This document shows positions 11,034 through 23,638 of a stretch of 64,000 nucleotides of DNA, one piece after another. Where the stretch lies: positions 248,001-312,000 of the forward strand of contig JAQQWL010000009.1 in the NCBI GenBank assembly GCA_038363925.1, given 5' to 3'. Under the pieces are notes generated by a model. The model worked only from the letters and a program-made list of their open reading frames with translations. It was not told where the DNA came from and searched no databases. The first letter of the stretch is position 1. Each line of letters starts with the position of its first letter. The stretch comes from Apiospora phragmitis. Lineage: Eukaryota > Ascomycota > Sordariomycetes > Amphisphaeriales > Apiosporaceae. Both the position numbers and the translations under genes were made by a program.

Positions 11034-13179
11034 TCACAAATCCACCCAAGCCCCAGGTACATACAATGGCGCAGGATCTACCAGTTGCCAAAACTCCCTC
11101 GCATACCTATCCGTGGACCCAACAAACCAAATCTCCCAATCATTTAGCTCAGCCCCAGTGCGTAAACCCTGTATCCCAACGGAGCTCCATTCAAAGGACT
11201 TGAAGCTTTGGAACTGTATGGAAATCGGTGCTTGACCTATAAACTTGGACTCAACAAATCTCCCATACTCACTAATATCTATGCCACACCTTAATAGGAT
11301 AGCTAGATATTGTCGAAACATGGTCCTAATAGACTCTGCCGCAAAATTTCCACGGTGTTCGTAGTATTCTGCCTCGTCACTTTGGATATCATCCTTAAAC
11401 AAGATCGATATATCGAAGAGAGAACTGTAGAGCAAACGTGGCAAAGGTTCGGTGGAGTTCAGTTCTTCGGAAGGGGCAATCGGGATTAGGGTTTCCACGA
11501 TATACTTAACAACATCCTCCATCAGTTGTGCCCAAGCATTAGTCCAGAAGCATCCTTAGTTGTCATATGTCGCGACATAGTACTTAGCGACACCAGGAGC
11601 TCTTGTAGTCGGCGTCTGGTAAAACCATACGTTTGGTAGCCCAGGAGAAGCGGCCCAATGCCGGCGAGGAAAATTTTACCATTTTGGGAGAGTAGCGCCC
11701 TTACAACTCGCGCTTGACTCGGCACAAGGGGGTTCCAGAAGCTATTCGATCCCATGTGGATCACCGCGGAGAATTCGGTAAAGTGACTTGCAAGCCACAG
11801 TCGTTCGTGAAGAACGGACGCATCGTAGAACTCACAGTCTGGCCAAATTGAGCGTCTTATCGCATCGAAACGTGCTATCGGGCCGTTGTAGTATTGTATC
11901 AAGGCGCAGGCAAAGCTTGTGTCGTGCGAGTAATGGCTTGCAACGTTTAGGAAGCATTTCGACTGACAATCTTGTTCATACCAAGGAGGACGGGAGGGTA
12001 TAACGTATGCTGTCACGGGCACATCGTACCCGGCCAGAAAATCACAAATTTGCCAATTCCCGGAGCAAAGTGCGACCTGGAACGAATGTAAGCTGAACCC
12101 TCTTGCCGCGGAACGGATCTTTACTTACATTCATCATTGTTTCTGGAAACGATCGTATTTACTTTGCCTTGTGTCGTAGACAGAAATTCGTCCTTCTGCG
12201 ATCAGTGACTGCAACCTTTGGAGTGAATCCGTTTTACTGTGCATGGCTTTTGTCGCAAGTTCCCAGGTCGTCGAGTCTTCCGAGTGGAGGGTGGATGTAT
12301 GGAGATAGTAATTCCATCCTGACTGACTTTTGCGCAGGATGGAGTCGAGTGATTTCGACGAAAACCAGCGGGGCAGGTGAATTCGTATTCGTAGGTCCGA
12401 GAAGTCTTCGTCGCTTTCTTCGGGCACGCCCCTGCTGTCATACTGGACTTCTAGGGACCCGGTCAAACCAGTGAGTCCCAATTTGAGATAGGGCCGGAAT
12501 CTCTGAGCCCATAAAACACCTCGACGTTCCGTCACGCAGTTCTGAGACGTCGCCGGGTCCGCATACTGCCGCACGGGCTCGCAGTGAGGTTGGGAGCTCA
12601 TTGGTGTGGCGACTTCTGTTGTTTGCAGGCTGCCAAGTATCTGAGCCACGATAACATCTGGCTGCCTTCTCTGAAGATCTCTCCATCTTCCAAGTTAGTA
12701 TCAGAAACAGTTGCATCTCAAATTACGCACATGAGGTATCTCTGTTGCTCTAGTCCGTAGATCTGACATGCCATCATGAGCATCTGCATAGCTGATGACA
12801 GTCGCTTCTCGTGTGACGCCAGGGCATCCTTTTGCAGAACAACGCGAGCCGCCTGGATCTTACGCCTCGCTCTGCTGCCTTCATGGATCTGTGCGTGGAG
12901 GTCTGAAGCTAACTTGCCGAGATCATCGGCTGCTTGCTGACACTGAATTATGGCGACACCCAGTGCATCCCTGAGGGCGGGCGGGCCGTCTTCGTTGATA
13001 TGACTGGCTAGGAAGGAGTGGGAAAAGAGCTGAATTTGATCCAAGTGCCGCTGAAGCTCGTCCGGAACGTTGCTGACCTGCTCGAGTAGGCCCTTGACCT
13101 TGAAGCTGGCCGCCACGATCTTGGTGGCAAGCTCTGCGATGCCGATCACCGAGGCGGTCAGGCCGACTAATTCGGCCAT
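11034..13179 (-). pseudogene. Helo-like (fungal STAND N-terminal) domain plus ankyrin-type protein, frameshifted
   Basis: The first about 150 residues (start MAELVGLTASVIGIAELATK) match the fungal N-terminal domain found on NLR/STAND and ankyrin proteins, which are linked to heterokaryon incompatibility and cell-death signalling. Exon 1 is 12731-13179. A 44-nt intron (GTGCGT, branch TACTAAC, AAG) joins RYL to IWRDLQRRQPDV. Exon 2 is 12163-12686 and ends in RISVYDTRQ, the usual lead-in to a TLLHYA ankyrin start. After the next intron (12077-12162), exon 3 (11034-12076) begins RTLL in one frame and continues as CSGNWQICDFLAGYDV in another, so bases appear missing near 12060-12076. A second shift near 11538-11543 (DASGL to NAWAQLMEDVV) needs one more A. 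No NACHT/NB-ARC P-loop is present between the domains, so this is the NBD-less form. It is either decayed or mis-sequenced. The frame ends in LYVPGAWVDL. Confidence 0.65.
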
Positions 13180-14331
13180 AGTGATGGCTTCAGAAGTGGA
13201 GGGCGATGGGGCTTATTTCGTAGTTTCAGCATGAGAAGAGAGAAGAGGGAGGAAGGAAGCTAAAGAAAGAGGGTTGCGACTCGCCTTTGGAAGGCAGCCT
13301 GGTATGAAAAATACCCCGCCCCGTTGAGTGTGCCCGAAGAGGTGGCAGTACTGCATGCATAGCCACGCATCTGCAGCTCGTAGAGCTCAAGGCAGAATTG
13401 CAATACTCCATGTCTATTGGACCCTGACACCGCTTAAGTTTAGCTCAGATGGCAGCTTAATTACTTCCAAGCCGAGTTCCCCCCGCAAGCTTCGACCTCA
13501 AGGCTTTCTTGCTTTTTAGCGGCTATAGACTAAACGCCGGGATGGCCCGGCACTCAAACCACAATCATAATCGGACGACGGCGGCGACATGGCCTTGCGC
13601 CTTCGACCCGACGCTCTTAAGCCCAAACCACAGCCAGACTCGCTGTCCCTTTCCAAGCTGCCCCTCCAGTACATTCTTTTTGTGCGGGTTTATTTCTGGC
13701 TTCGCACATGAGGAAGGCTGCAGGAGCTGGACTCGGGTTATTAATTCACTAGGTTAGTCAGCAAGCTCCTCCACCACAATCCCAGATCCCCATCTAGTAT
13801 AACACCAAGCGCAGGAAATAAAGAAACACTAGGTCTTTGGAACCATAGAAAACAGCATCGAGTGTTCCAACGCCTACAGCTTCGAGTTCTAATGCCTATC
13901 CTGATATGCATATACTCCTTATTTGCTCCAGTCTTATTCACATTAGTTTACTTCGTTGCAGAAAAATAGAGAACCACGACTTCGTCATAAGTGCCTCACA
14001 AGCTTGCATGGTTATCACTTCGGACCCATCTCGAGACAACCATGATGGGACTTGAAATAGGTGTTGACTGTTATCATTATGATGTATTATTATAGAAATC
14101 CCTACCAATCCCATCATCGCCTATCCACAATCAGTACCACTGCCTCTATCGAAGCCAGAGAACCTCTTATTAGCACCCAGAAGGTGGAGTTTCTCCCCAG
14201 TCTCCAGGACCAGTCGAATGGAGTAACCAGTGTAGAATGTCTCGATTAACTACAGGGTCAGCATTCCATGCCTCCAGCGTTCATTTGACCACATGGTAAG
14301 CCAGCAGCCCCTTCACAGCCAGTAGTTGCCA
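13180..14331. other. Intergenic, no supported gene
   Basis: Lies upstream of the Helo-like gene and beyond the stop of the secreted protein gene. Only short overlapping frames without domains. Confidence 0.45.
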
Positions 14332-14994
14332 CTAACTCGTACGCGCCGCGCCGCCACCCAACGCTTGGCCGCCACAGCTGTGGCAGCTGCGGCGTCGGCA
14401 GACGAGGACGTGGCGGCGTCTTCCCCTTCCTCTTCCCCTTCCTCTTCCCCTTCCTCTTCCCCTTCCTCTTTCCCTTTCCTCTTCCTCTTCCTCTTCCCCT
14501 TTCTCAGCAGGTGGTGCCGGGGGGCACGGCGGACACGGCAGGGCAGGATGACAGGCTGGTGGCGCCGGTGGTGCTGCTGCGGCCGAGCTCGCGGCGGGTG
14601 GGGGAGTACTCTGCTGGGCCGCCCCTGATGCCGCTGGGGAGGTCGCATTGGCCGAGCCGTTCATGGGCATCGGGGCCGTTATGTTCATCGTCATGTTCAT
14701 TGCCATGTGTGGTGGGTGGGGTGGGTGGGGTGGGTGGGCACAAGGTGCACAGGCTTGCTGCTGTGGCGGGCAGGCATTCGCATCGGGTGCAGGAGCGACA
14801 TCTGAGTTTGGCTTGGGGTCAGTATTGGCTTTCGCGCAGTAGCATTATTGGTATGACTTTCGCTCACCAGCTTGCTCCCCGACGGCGACCACCACGGCAT
14901 CATCAGGGGCAGCCTGGTTGGCTGTAACGACTGCAGAACAAGCGAATAGGAGTGCCATAGAGGCCTGTCGCAGTGATAAACGAATTGGAGACAT
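14332..14994 (-). CDS. Putative secreted proline/cysteine-rich protein, 2 exons
   Basis: Exon 1 is 14868-14994 and exon 2 is 14332-14801. The 66-nt intron (14802-14867) has GTGAGC, branch CTGAC and CAG, and the exon sum is 597 nt (198 residues). The N-terminus MSPIRLSLRQASMALLFAC followed by SAVVTANQA is a good signal peptide. The mature part is low complexity: CPPQQQACAPCAH, HPP repeats, a Met/Asn segment, PALPCPPCPPAPP, then an acidic-to-basic Glu/Arg/Gly stretch encoded by a 12-bp tandem repeat, then a Cys-containing tail. The function is unknown; a cell-wall, adhesive or effector-like role would be typical for such composition. The tandem repeat makes the C-terminal frame uncertain: another frame after the repeat gives a different acidic and alanine-rich tail. 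Confidence 0.5.
14413..14475. repeat. 12-bp tandem repeat (TTCCCCTTCCTC)n
   Basis: At least four near-perfect copies of a 12-bp pyrimidine-rich unit, followed by degenerate CTTCCT units to about 14510. It lies in the coding part of the secreted protein gene, so length change here would alter the Glu/Arg/Gly segment. Confidence 0.85.
14711..14738 (+). repeat. G-rich (GGGTG) tandem tract, potential G-quadruplex
   Basis: Six runs of three or four G separated by single T (plus a leading GG), on the strand opposite to the secreted-protein coding strand. It encodes the His-Pro-Pro repeat. This fits the G3N1-7 quadruplex pattern easily. Confidence 0.75.
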
Positions 14995-16084
14995 TGTTAG
15001 AGTTTGATGAGAGTCGTTCAAGTTGAGATACGAAGAATGAGACTAGGAGTTGACGAGATGGGATACAAGACTGTTGAGAACGAAAGAAGGTTGATGGCCG
15101 ATGAGGGGATTTTAGTCTAGCAGTATCTGTTTAGGGGTGTGGCATTTATCTATCGAACGGCGGGCATTCTCCCTCTCCGTCGGAGTCTGTCCAGGTCTGC
15201 GAGACGTCTAAGCTACCACCAGCGTGTTTGTTTCGCTTATTGAATGCCATCATTGATACCTGCTAGATGTCAACGTTAAACGAGTTGGCTAGGTTTTACA
15301 TTGTCGTTCGAAAATAAGCGGCTTGCCTCTTCTTGAGACTGCCGTTGTTGGATTGCCCAGCCTGTTGAACATGTCGTACACCAAAAACCTGCTCTAGTTA
15401 CTCTTGGACACTACACAGCTCAAGATCAAGTCTGACAGTATCGGTAAGATAGACATGCCACTAATGTGTCAAAAGGCCCCCCGAATTACATCCTATATTA
15501 GAGGACGCAAAGCCCGCTAGACTGACTCATGGCTAGCCTTGGCTTTGGAACCTGCAACTATACTAACGCAGATGGAGACTCGTCTGGCCTAATAATGGGA
15601 CTACAAAATGTCTGATTGCTAAGAAAAGACTTCAGGTGGATCTCATCCCATGTTTATCAGGTCCCGGATCTGCAAGTTGTACGTAAGAATCAGGCACAAT
15701 GTCCGAGCGCAGCCGGCTTCCGTGAAACTAAAGAGTGATCGGACGGTATCCTTGACGCAACTCAGAATTAAGGTCCGGCGCCGAGACAAGACGGACTTGT
15801 AATGTGGAGAGATCTCCAGTCTATCCACTGGCAATCGACAGACGCGAAAGATGAGGGGGTGAGATGATGGGCAGGGAGGTCAACTGGGGTGAGCTCTGCC
15901 AGAGGGCCGGGGCCACAACACAACAATCGGCGTCAGCATGTTTACACAGCTGGTGGCTTTTGTATCCCCTTTTTCTTTCCTTTTCTTCTTCTTCTGGTCT
16001 TGTAACCTCTAACCGCGCGGTAAGGGCCCCCTGAATACGCTTAATAATCCGCTGCCATCTAATCAGATCACAGCATGTAAGTTA
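14995..16084. other. Intergenic flank of TE block 1
   Basis: Normal base composition, no supported gene. A short minus-strand frame at 15643-15834 has no recognisable feature. Composition changes abruptly about 50 bases inside the terminal repeat that starts at 16085. Confidence 0.5.
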
Positions 16085-16162
16085 AGTCAGGACCCCTAGC
16101 TACGCATACACCGGACAACGCATAACGATTTTACACCTAAATCGAGAGAAATGCTATATTTT
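16085..16162 (+). repeat. Left terminal inverted repeat of TE block 1
   Basis: Pairs with 31413-31490. Conserved core segments include CCTAGCTACGCATACACC and ACCTAAATCGAGAGAAATGC. Mismatches are mostly transitions. Confidence 0.85.
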
Positions 16163-16487
16163 AGATAATTAATTATTAAATAGATAAATTACATTTAAAA
16201 CCCTGGGTTTAAAATTTAAATAATATAAAAGTGGGGTATTATTAATCTTAAGAGTTAAAAAAATTAAAAAATCGTTATTATTTTTAAATACTTTTTTAAA
16301 AATCTCTTCTCTTTTTTAAACCTTACCGCATTAAAATACTAGTTACTTTAAAAATAAAGGATTAAAATTATAACTTTTTTATTTTAAAACTTTTCATTTT
16401 ATTTTTATTTTAAAACTTTTCATTTTATTTTTAATATAATATTATTTAAAGTAAGAACTATTATAAAATATTAAAAATCTTTAAAAT

Positions 16488-16694
16488 TATTAAATAAGCT
16501 CTCGTACGTACGGTGGTTCCGGTTTTAATCGGGGTTTAATCGTTCTTATTCTGTTATTTATATCTATTTTTAATACGAGTTACGAAGGGTATCGTATACC
16601 TTTTTTAATAAAATAAAAAAGGGGTTCGTACGCGTAAGTACGTGGCACCCCTTTTAGAGTAATATAGATAGCTTTAGTTCTAGCTATTCTAATA
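16488..16694 (-). repeat. copia 3' LTR (left copy)
   Basis: 207 bp, homologous to 23217-23424 and, in opposite orientation, to 44274-44480 and 47217-47423. Confidence 0.85.
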
Positions 16695-17879
16695 CTGGCA
16701 GTTTTTTATTTTAGCGATAAAATTAGCTTATTCCCCCTTTTAAATACGAGTCTTCTTTTTACGAGGGTTTCGTACGGTTGGGTTACTCTAATCCGGTATT
16801 AGGTACCTGCCTGAACTATATAGGTAATACTATACTTTCTTAACGTCGTTTTAGTCAAGTGGCAGGTCTACTCGACTAGTTATTTTAATCGTTCGTTCGA
16901 AAGTAGTAATAATAATAGGGGGACCGTTATATATTTTAATACGTTATACTTTATAAAGGATTAATAAATGTAGTTTTATAAATAAATTATATAGTATAAA
17001 TTTTTCTTTTTTTTATATATATATATTTTTTTTTTTTAAAATATTATATAAAAATAAATTATATATTTATATATATATTTATATATATATATATATATAT
17101 TTATATAATATTTAATTAATAAGTTATTAATTCTTTTAACGTTATCGTTATTAATATAATCGATTATAATTAATATTAAATAACGTTACCGACTTTTTCG
17201 GTTTAAAATTAATAAATTATATTTATATTTTATATTAATTTATAATATCTTATTTTTTTTTTAATTTTTAACGTTTATTAATTTTATACGATAAAATAAG
17301 GAAATTCGCGTTTATAACTTACTAAGCCGCGATATCGAGATACGTATGCCGGTAAATAACGATATTTACCGCCTGTTCGCTTATATTATTTATTACGAGG
17401 GTTATTTCTATACGGTTCTCGTTTAGTCACGCGGTAATATTAATAGTGTTTATAATAATCGGTACGTCTAGTTTTATATTCCGTTCCGTGAGTACGTTCG
17501 TTTCGACGGATATTAGGACGACGCTTATGCTTCGTACGTTTAAACTTTATACGGTAACCGGTGTTCGTATTATAATTTATAATTTATAAACCTTAATTTT
17601 AATAATAATAAAAATAAAGGTAGTAGTAATAGTTATATAATAATAGGTTAGTAATAAATAAAATAAATAATTCTCGTATATATATAAGTAGCGTTTTTAT
17701 ACGATTATTTTAATTATATTACCTATTTAAGTTATAATATATTATAGTTTTTTTTTAATCTTTACATAATATTTAATAAATAAAATATATTAATAATAAT
17801 TATATAAAAAAGAATTAATAAAAAAATCTCTTTCTTTTTTTATATCTCTTTTTTTAATTATTTACCGTATAAGTCTAGC

Positions 17880-20500
17880 TTTTCGATATACGCTTCCGTG
17901 TGTACGGTAAGGTTATTCGTTGAGACTAGCTGTTCGAAGGCCTTGTTCAGGGATACCTTAATAAAGGTATCTGCCGGATTATCTCTATTATCGATATAAT
18001 AAACCTCTAATATCTCTTTTTTTTTATACGATTCCCGGAGGGATATAATATTAATTATAAGTTTTTTTTTTTTTATTATACTTAATTTAATTAAGTAGTT
18101 ATAAAGTAATCTCGAATTTGTATAAAAGGTTATCGGAATATTTTAGAATTTTAATATTTATATAATTCTTTTAAGCGTGATATTTAATATAATGCCGCTA
18201 TTTATACCGGAAATTATACTATATAGTTCGTTAATTAATACGTTTTTAATAACTTTTTTATATTTAATTAAGCTTTAATAAATAATATTACTTTAAATTT
18301 AGAATTTATTTTTTATATAATAAATCTTTTAATTTAATAAAATTAGGTATCCGAGTTAGGAAGTTAGGTTTTCGTTATTTACGAACAAGCCGTTAATAAA
18401 AATATATATTTTTATACGATAAAGGTTAAGCGGGATATATTTTAAGCCGCGTATTTAATTCTAGATCTACTAGTTAATCTATATGTTTAAGTTTTTAATA
18501 TTTTTATCTTTTAAGGTTTGTATTTAAGCGGCGGTAAATAGGTTATACGCTGCTTCTAGTTAATAGATAGATGCGAAATATGCCCTTCTCGTACGTTAGG
18601 AGACGTATTATTAGCCTTTATTAATAGCTTTCGGGTCGATAAGCTTTAATTAGTTAGCCTATCCCTTTTATTTAAAAAGGATATCGTACGATTTTAATCG
18701 AATCTTACTTCTGTTGAATTCGATCGGCGTATTTTTTAATTAAAATGCTTTTTAGTTTTATATAGAATTATTTTTTTATTAACTTTTTTTCCTTTTTTTT
18801 AAAAAAAGGGGTTATAGCGAAGCTAAACGTATCGTCGGTTTATATTATTATAATGCCGAAGGTATCCGGTTTTTCCGTAATAAATAATAAATAGGCGTTA
18901 TATATTAATACGGTTATTTTTAAATTTTATATATAATAATTATAATACGTTTTAAATTAATAAAGTTTTAATTTTTTAAATTTATATAAGGGTAATACGA
19001 TTTAAAATAGCGTTTTTTCGAAGTATTAAGTTTTTAGCTTTATTAATAAGCGTATATAAATTAGTTAGTTTAATTTATTATACGATTAAGTATACGCTTA
19101 TATAATATTGCGTAGCTTGCTTTATATATTAAAGTTTCGGATTAGGGTCGGTCCGAGGGTTAAAAAGAATCTTTAATTTATTCGCTAAATTATTAATAAC
19201 TAGGTTAAAATAGCCTCCTTTTCTATATCTTTATAATTTTATATTACGAGCTTAAACTTTTTATACGGCTTCGTAATTTTACCCTTAATTTCTTATACGA
19301 GCCGTGTTTTAAAAATTCTCTGCCGGTATACTTATTTAGGTCGAATCGAATAAATTCGAAAACCCTTCGTACGGCGAGATTATTAATCTCTTCTACGTTA
19401 GACTCTTAGAACGGGTATTTAGACGAGGTAATAACCCCGTTTTATTAGAGCTTAAATAATTCTCTTATTCTTTTTAAGTAAGGAATATAGCGACTCGAGC
19501 GTTCCGGAGTAGATATTTTCTAGGTTATCCTCGGCCGCGTTATACGGGAGCTACCGTAATTTCCTCGGCTATCGGTTCGGTATTTAGGGTACTTGCCGAT
19601 TATTTCGGATCTGATTATGTATCCGGCTCGTTACGCGGTTCTTCGGCCTTTTTTAAATAATACGGCTTGATTTAAGTTATTCGAAAGGCTTTTAAGCCGT
19701 TTAGGGTGTTTACCCGGATCGTACGGTTTTTAATAACTGCTATTTTATATGGTCCGGTTTATCCTTCTTTTTCCCGCTAAACTAGGACTTTACTCCGGAA
19801 CGGGAATATTAAAATATTATAAATAACTAGTTTATTCCGGGTATTCAGAGCTCGATAAATATCGATATTTATACGTATTTTTTAAAGCATCTTTATTATT
19901 TTCCGTACGGCTTCTCCTCGTGCTTAGATCTTTAGTAACAGTGATAAGTTCCCGTCGATACAAAGGTATATTCCGAATACGAGCAGGGTAGGAACTAGGC
20001 TATTAGGGCTAGCCGTATCGTTTAAAACTTTAATTATTATTTAAAATATTATCTCGGTATTTATATAATAATCGAAATTTTTTTATAAGATATCAAAGGC
20101 TCTACATAGCGGAACATACGTTCGTTTAACTTTATTTATTATTTAATAAGCTTCGATAAGTATTTATTTATAAATAATTCTTATTATTTATACGTAATTT
20201 CGAAATTCTCTTTAAAAATACGTGCCCGGATCGTACGAGATATAATTAAGGGGTCCTTAATATACGTATATCTAGTACTTATAGAAGGTATTTTAAATAT
20301 CTCGTACGCTAAGCGAATATAGGAATATAGCCGCTTAAAAGGACGTACTCGAATTAATTACGTAAAGTGCGTTTTATTTATTAATATAAATAACGTTTAT
20401 AATAATCTCGTAATTAAAGTCGTATTTATTTTATAACGAGAATTTAAATCTTTATAATACCGGATCGTATATTTAATATTAAGAATAAAACTTTTAAATC
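17880..20500 (-). pseudogene. copia pol remnant (RT/RNase H end)
   Basis: The minus-strand translation shows the copia RNase H C-terminal signature DNPADTFIKVSLNKAFEQL at 17910-18000, and upstream the WLVDLELN...FANN-type region near 18350-18480. Stops are frequent and mostly explainable as CAA/CAG/TGG changed by RIP. The upstream limit is approximate. Confidence 0.6.
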
Positions 20501-23216
20501 TCGTCAAGAACAGTAGGGTCGATATTGTTATAGCCGGCGTTCTTTAAAAGAGTATAGAGTTTATTCGTACGAAGGTGTCTAAAACGTCGGTAAAGGTATC
20601 GAAACTATTTTTTAATAAAATATAATATTGTTTCCGTACGGCCGGTATTAAAGAATAAGTGTCCTTATTTCTTAATTATAAAAAGTATTTCGTTATTTTT
20701 TTATATAATAAAATTAAAAATATTATTATAATACGCTTTAAACCGGTTAATATTATATAATAAAAATAAGAAAAAAGTTATAATATTTAAAATATAATAT
20801 TTTATTATTTTTAATAAGTTCCGTATATTGATTATTTTAATCGACGAAATAGGTTTTAAGCTTTTAAACTTGATTTCGGCGTTTTTCGAGGTTTAATCGA
20901 TTTGTACGTTTAGGTTTTCTCGTATATAAGCCTTTATTTAAAGCTTTTTAATTATTAAAAATAAAGCGGCGCCGGTATTTTAAAGCTCTTTTTAATAAGT
21001 TTAGTTATATAAGCTATTAAAATTAAATTAGTCGGCCCGTATAATAGTTTTTGAATAAATATTCTCGCTAATAAGCTAATAATAGAACGTGGCGTTTATT
21101 AAATAAGTAATACTTTATTATATATCTTCCGGATTAAGGTATTCGTACTCCTTTTCGCTATTTTTTAGCTATTTTTTATCCTCTTTTTAATTCTGGACGA
21201 ACATTTCGTACTTATTTTAAGAAAGGGGGCCTTATCCGATATTATTATACGCTTGGAGATATTAGTTCCTTGTTCGGGACTACTCTTCGGCTAGGTGGTT
21301 TATCGATTAATAGCTTTATTTATAGCAGATTCGGCAGGTTCCTTGTTTAAACTTCCGGTTCTTATACGGTAATCTTAGTTAAAAGGTGCCGGCGGGTCGT
21401 TAAATCTTTTCCTATCTTAGTAGTCGGTTATTATATAGTAATTTATTACCGTAAATTAGTCGGTTTTTTTTACGTATAGTTATTTATAAACCGTTTATTA
21501 ATTAAATACGTGTTTTTAGCTAGGTATTAATATAATCCTTTTATTAAATATCGTTTTAATAATATTTAATCCGTTATTATATTTAGTAATACGCGAAAGT
21601 TTAAAAATAACGCTTCGTATATTAGTTTTTAATTAATAAAAGCCGGTATAAGCTCCGGAACTCCTCGATAAGCTTTTATAACGGAGGTATAGAGAGCGAT
21701 TTTTCTTTTAAATCCCTTTTTAAGGGCTTATTATATAAGTTAGAGTTTATTTAGTAGGATTTTTAAAACCTTAATAAGTTATTTCTTAACGTTTTTATTT
21801 TTTATTTATAAAAAAAGTTATTATTTAATTCGTAAAATATTATACGTAATTTATTATCGTATTAAAATACGAATTTATTAAATAGTATATCTTGTTTTAT
21901 TTTTTTTTAAGTCCGATATAGTTAAAATAAAATACCTTTATATAGTCGGAAAGAATATTTAAAAAAACTATATAGTATTAGTTTTTTAATATATCTAGCC
22001 GTCGGCATGTTCCGATAAATATCCGTATTTTATTATAAAAAATATCGTATAATTTACCGGTATAATTCTTTTTCTTTTTTTTATAACTTCGAAAAAATAA
22101 TAACCTTATTTTAATCGATTTTATTATTATAAATAGCTCGGTTTAAAAGGATATCGTATTTCGTAATATACGCTAAACTAGATAATCGTGCCGTCTAGTC
22201 CGGCGGTATCGGAATCGGAGAAGGAAAAAGGATAATATCTTGCGACGCTTAAATGTTTAGGAATCCAGGGTTGGACGTCGGGCCTGGAGTATTTAAGACT
22301 CCGGGATTGAACGTCGGTCTTAGAGTACCCTGTAGTGTCGCGGACGATTGCTCCGTACGGAGACCGGGTATCTCTCGCTTAGGCGGCGGTTCTTCGATTG
22401 TCTATTCTCGGGAAGAGTGTAGAACATCCTCTTTTTGGGTTTTCGAAGTCGGTTCTGCCGGTCGGTCTTATTAATATATGGGGATCGGCCGGTATTAAGC
22501 TTATAAGCTTAGTTTTAAAGGATCCGTCCGTTAATATATTAACTCCGTATTTTTTAAAATAATTAAAGAGTTTTTTTTAAAATATATAATTAATTTAGCC
22601 GAATTAATATTTAATTTATTTATCGAATTTTATAATAAACGATTTTTTAAAAGAGGCCCTTTTTATTTTTAATATATAATATTTTAAAAAGTATTATATA
22701 AGGTATATTATAAGTAATTCGGGTATTATTTTTTTAAAAAGTATATTTAAAGGTTCGAATTTTTAAAAAGCGAGGTTAATATTCTTTTTTTAAACTGTTA
22801 ACGAAATCTCGATATTTTAAAATATTTCTTCGTATATAAATAATTCGGGGTCTAGGGTCGTTAATTTATTTAGGTTCGGTACGTCCGGGCTTAATTTCGA
22901 TTCGCCGACCGCGATTAATTTTATTTAATAAAGATTATTATTTTATAAATCGTATAATAAAATTATTTAAATATATAATTATATATAACTTAACTAGTTT
23001 CGTATATAATTTAGAACCTGGTCTCCTTTTTATAATATATATTCGGGAAAAGGGGTTCCTCTTCGTATAATTAATTTAATTCGGCTCTTTCTCCGAATCT
23101 TTAACGGGCGGAAATTCTCGGAACTCTTTAATACGGTCGCCTTTACATCGATAAAGGCGTAAAACCGTTTCTTTACTCTTGTTAATTTATAATCGCTATA
23201 AGTAACTATTAATTAA

Positions 23217-23424
23217 TATTAAATAAGCTCTCGTATATATAATAATTCCGGTTTTAATTAAGGTTTAATCGTTCTTATTCTATTATTTATATTTATTTTT
23301 AATACGAGCTATAAAGGGTATTATATACCCCCTTTTAATAAAATAAGAAAGGGGTTCGTACGCATAAGTACGTAACACCCCTTTTAGAATAATATGGACA
23401 GCTTTAGTTCCAGCTGTTCTAATA
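23217..23424 (-). repeat. copia 5' LTR (right copy)
   Basis: 208 bp; ends GCTGTTCTAATA followed by the AAAAT duplication. Confidence 0.85.
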
Positions 23425-23638
23425 AAAATATTTTTAAATATTTATTTCTTTAAAACTTTTATAAAAGTTAAAGTTTAATATAAATTCAATAAATAAAACT
23501 TCTTTTTTATAAAATTTTAAAAAGTTATTTTAAATTTTATCTTTACGTATAATTTATATATAAAAAGCGTAAAACTTAATCGAGCATTAATTTAATACCT
23601 TACTTTTTATATATTAAAATAAAAATTTATATTTTTAT

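Larger units (their letters stand above)
16488..23424 (-). mobile_element. Ty1/copia-like LTR retrotransposon, RIP-inactivated
   Basis: About 207-bp LTRs at 16488-16694 and 23217-23424, flanked by the 5-bp duplication AAAAT (16483-16487 and 23425-23429). Read on the minus strand the LTR begins TGTTAGAACAGC (RIP-altered) and ends GCTTATTTAACA with CA changed to TA. On the minus strand, the RNase H region is seen near 18350-18480 and the copia pol end (IDNRDNPADTFIKVSLNK, 17910-18000) lies just inside the left LTR. Gag lies near the right LTR. All frames carry many stops. Confidence 0.85.

Noticed and set aside
22253..22474. 73-codon plus-strand open frame inside the copia element
   Set aside because: It is the antisense of the copia gag region, as shown by the sense copy at about 45.2-45.5 kb; composition alone keeps it open.
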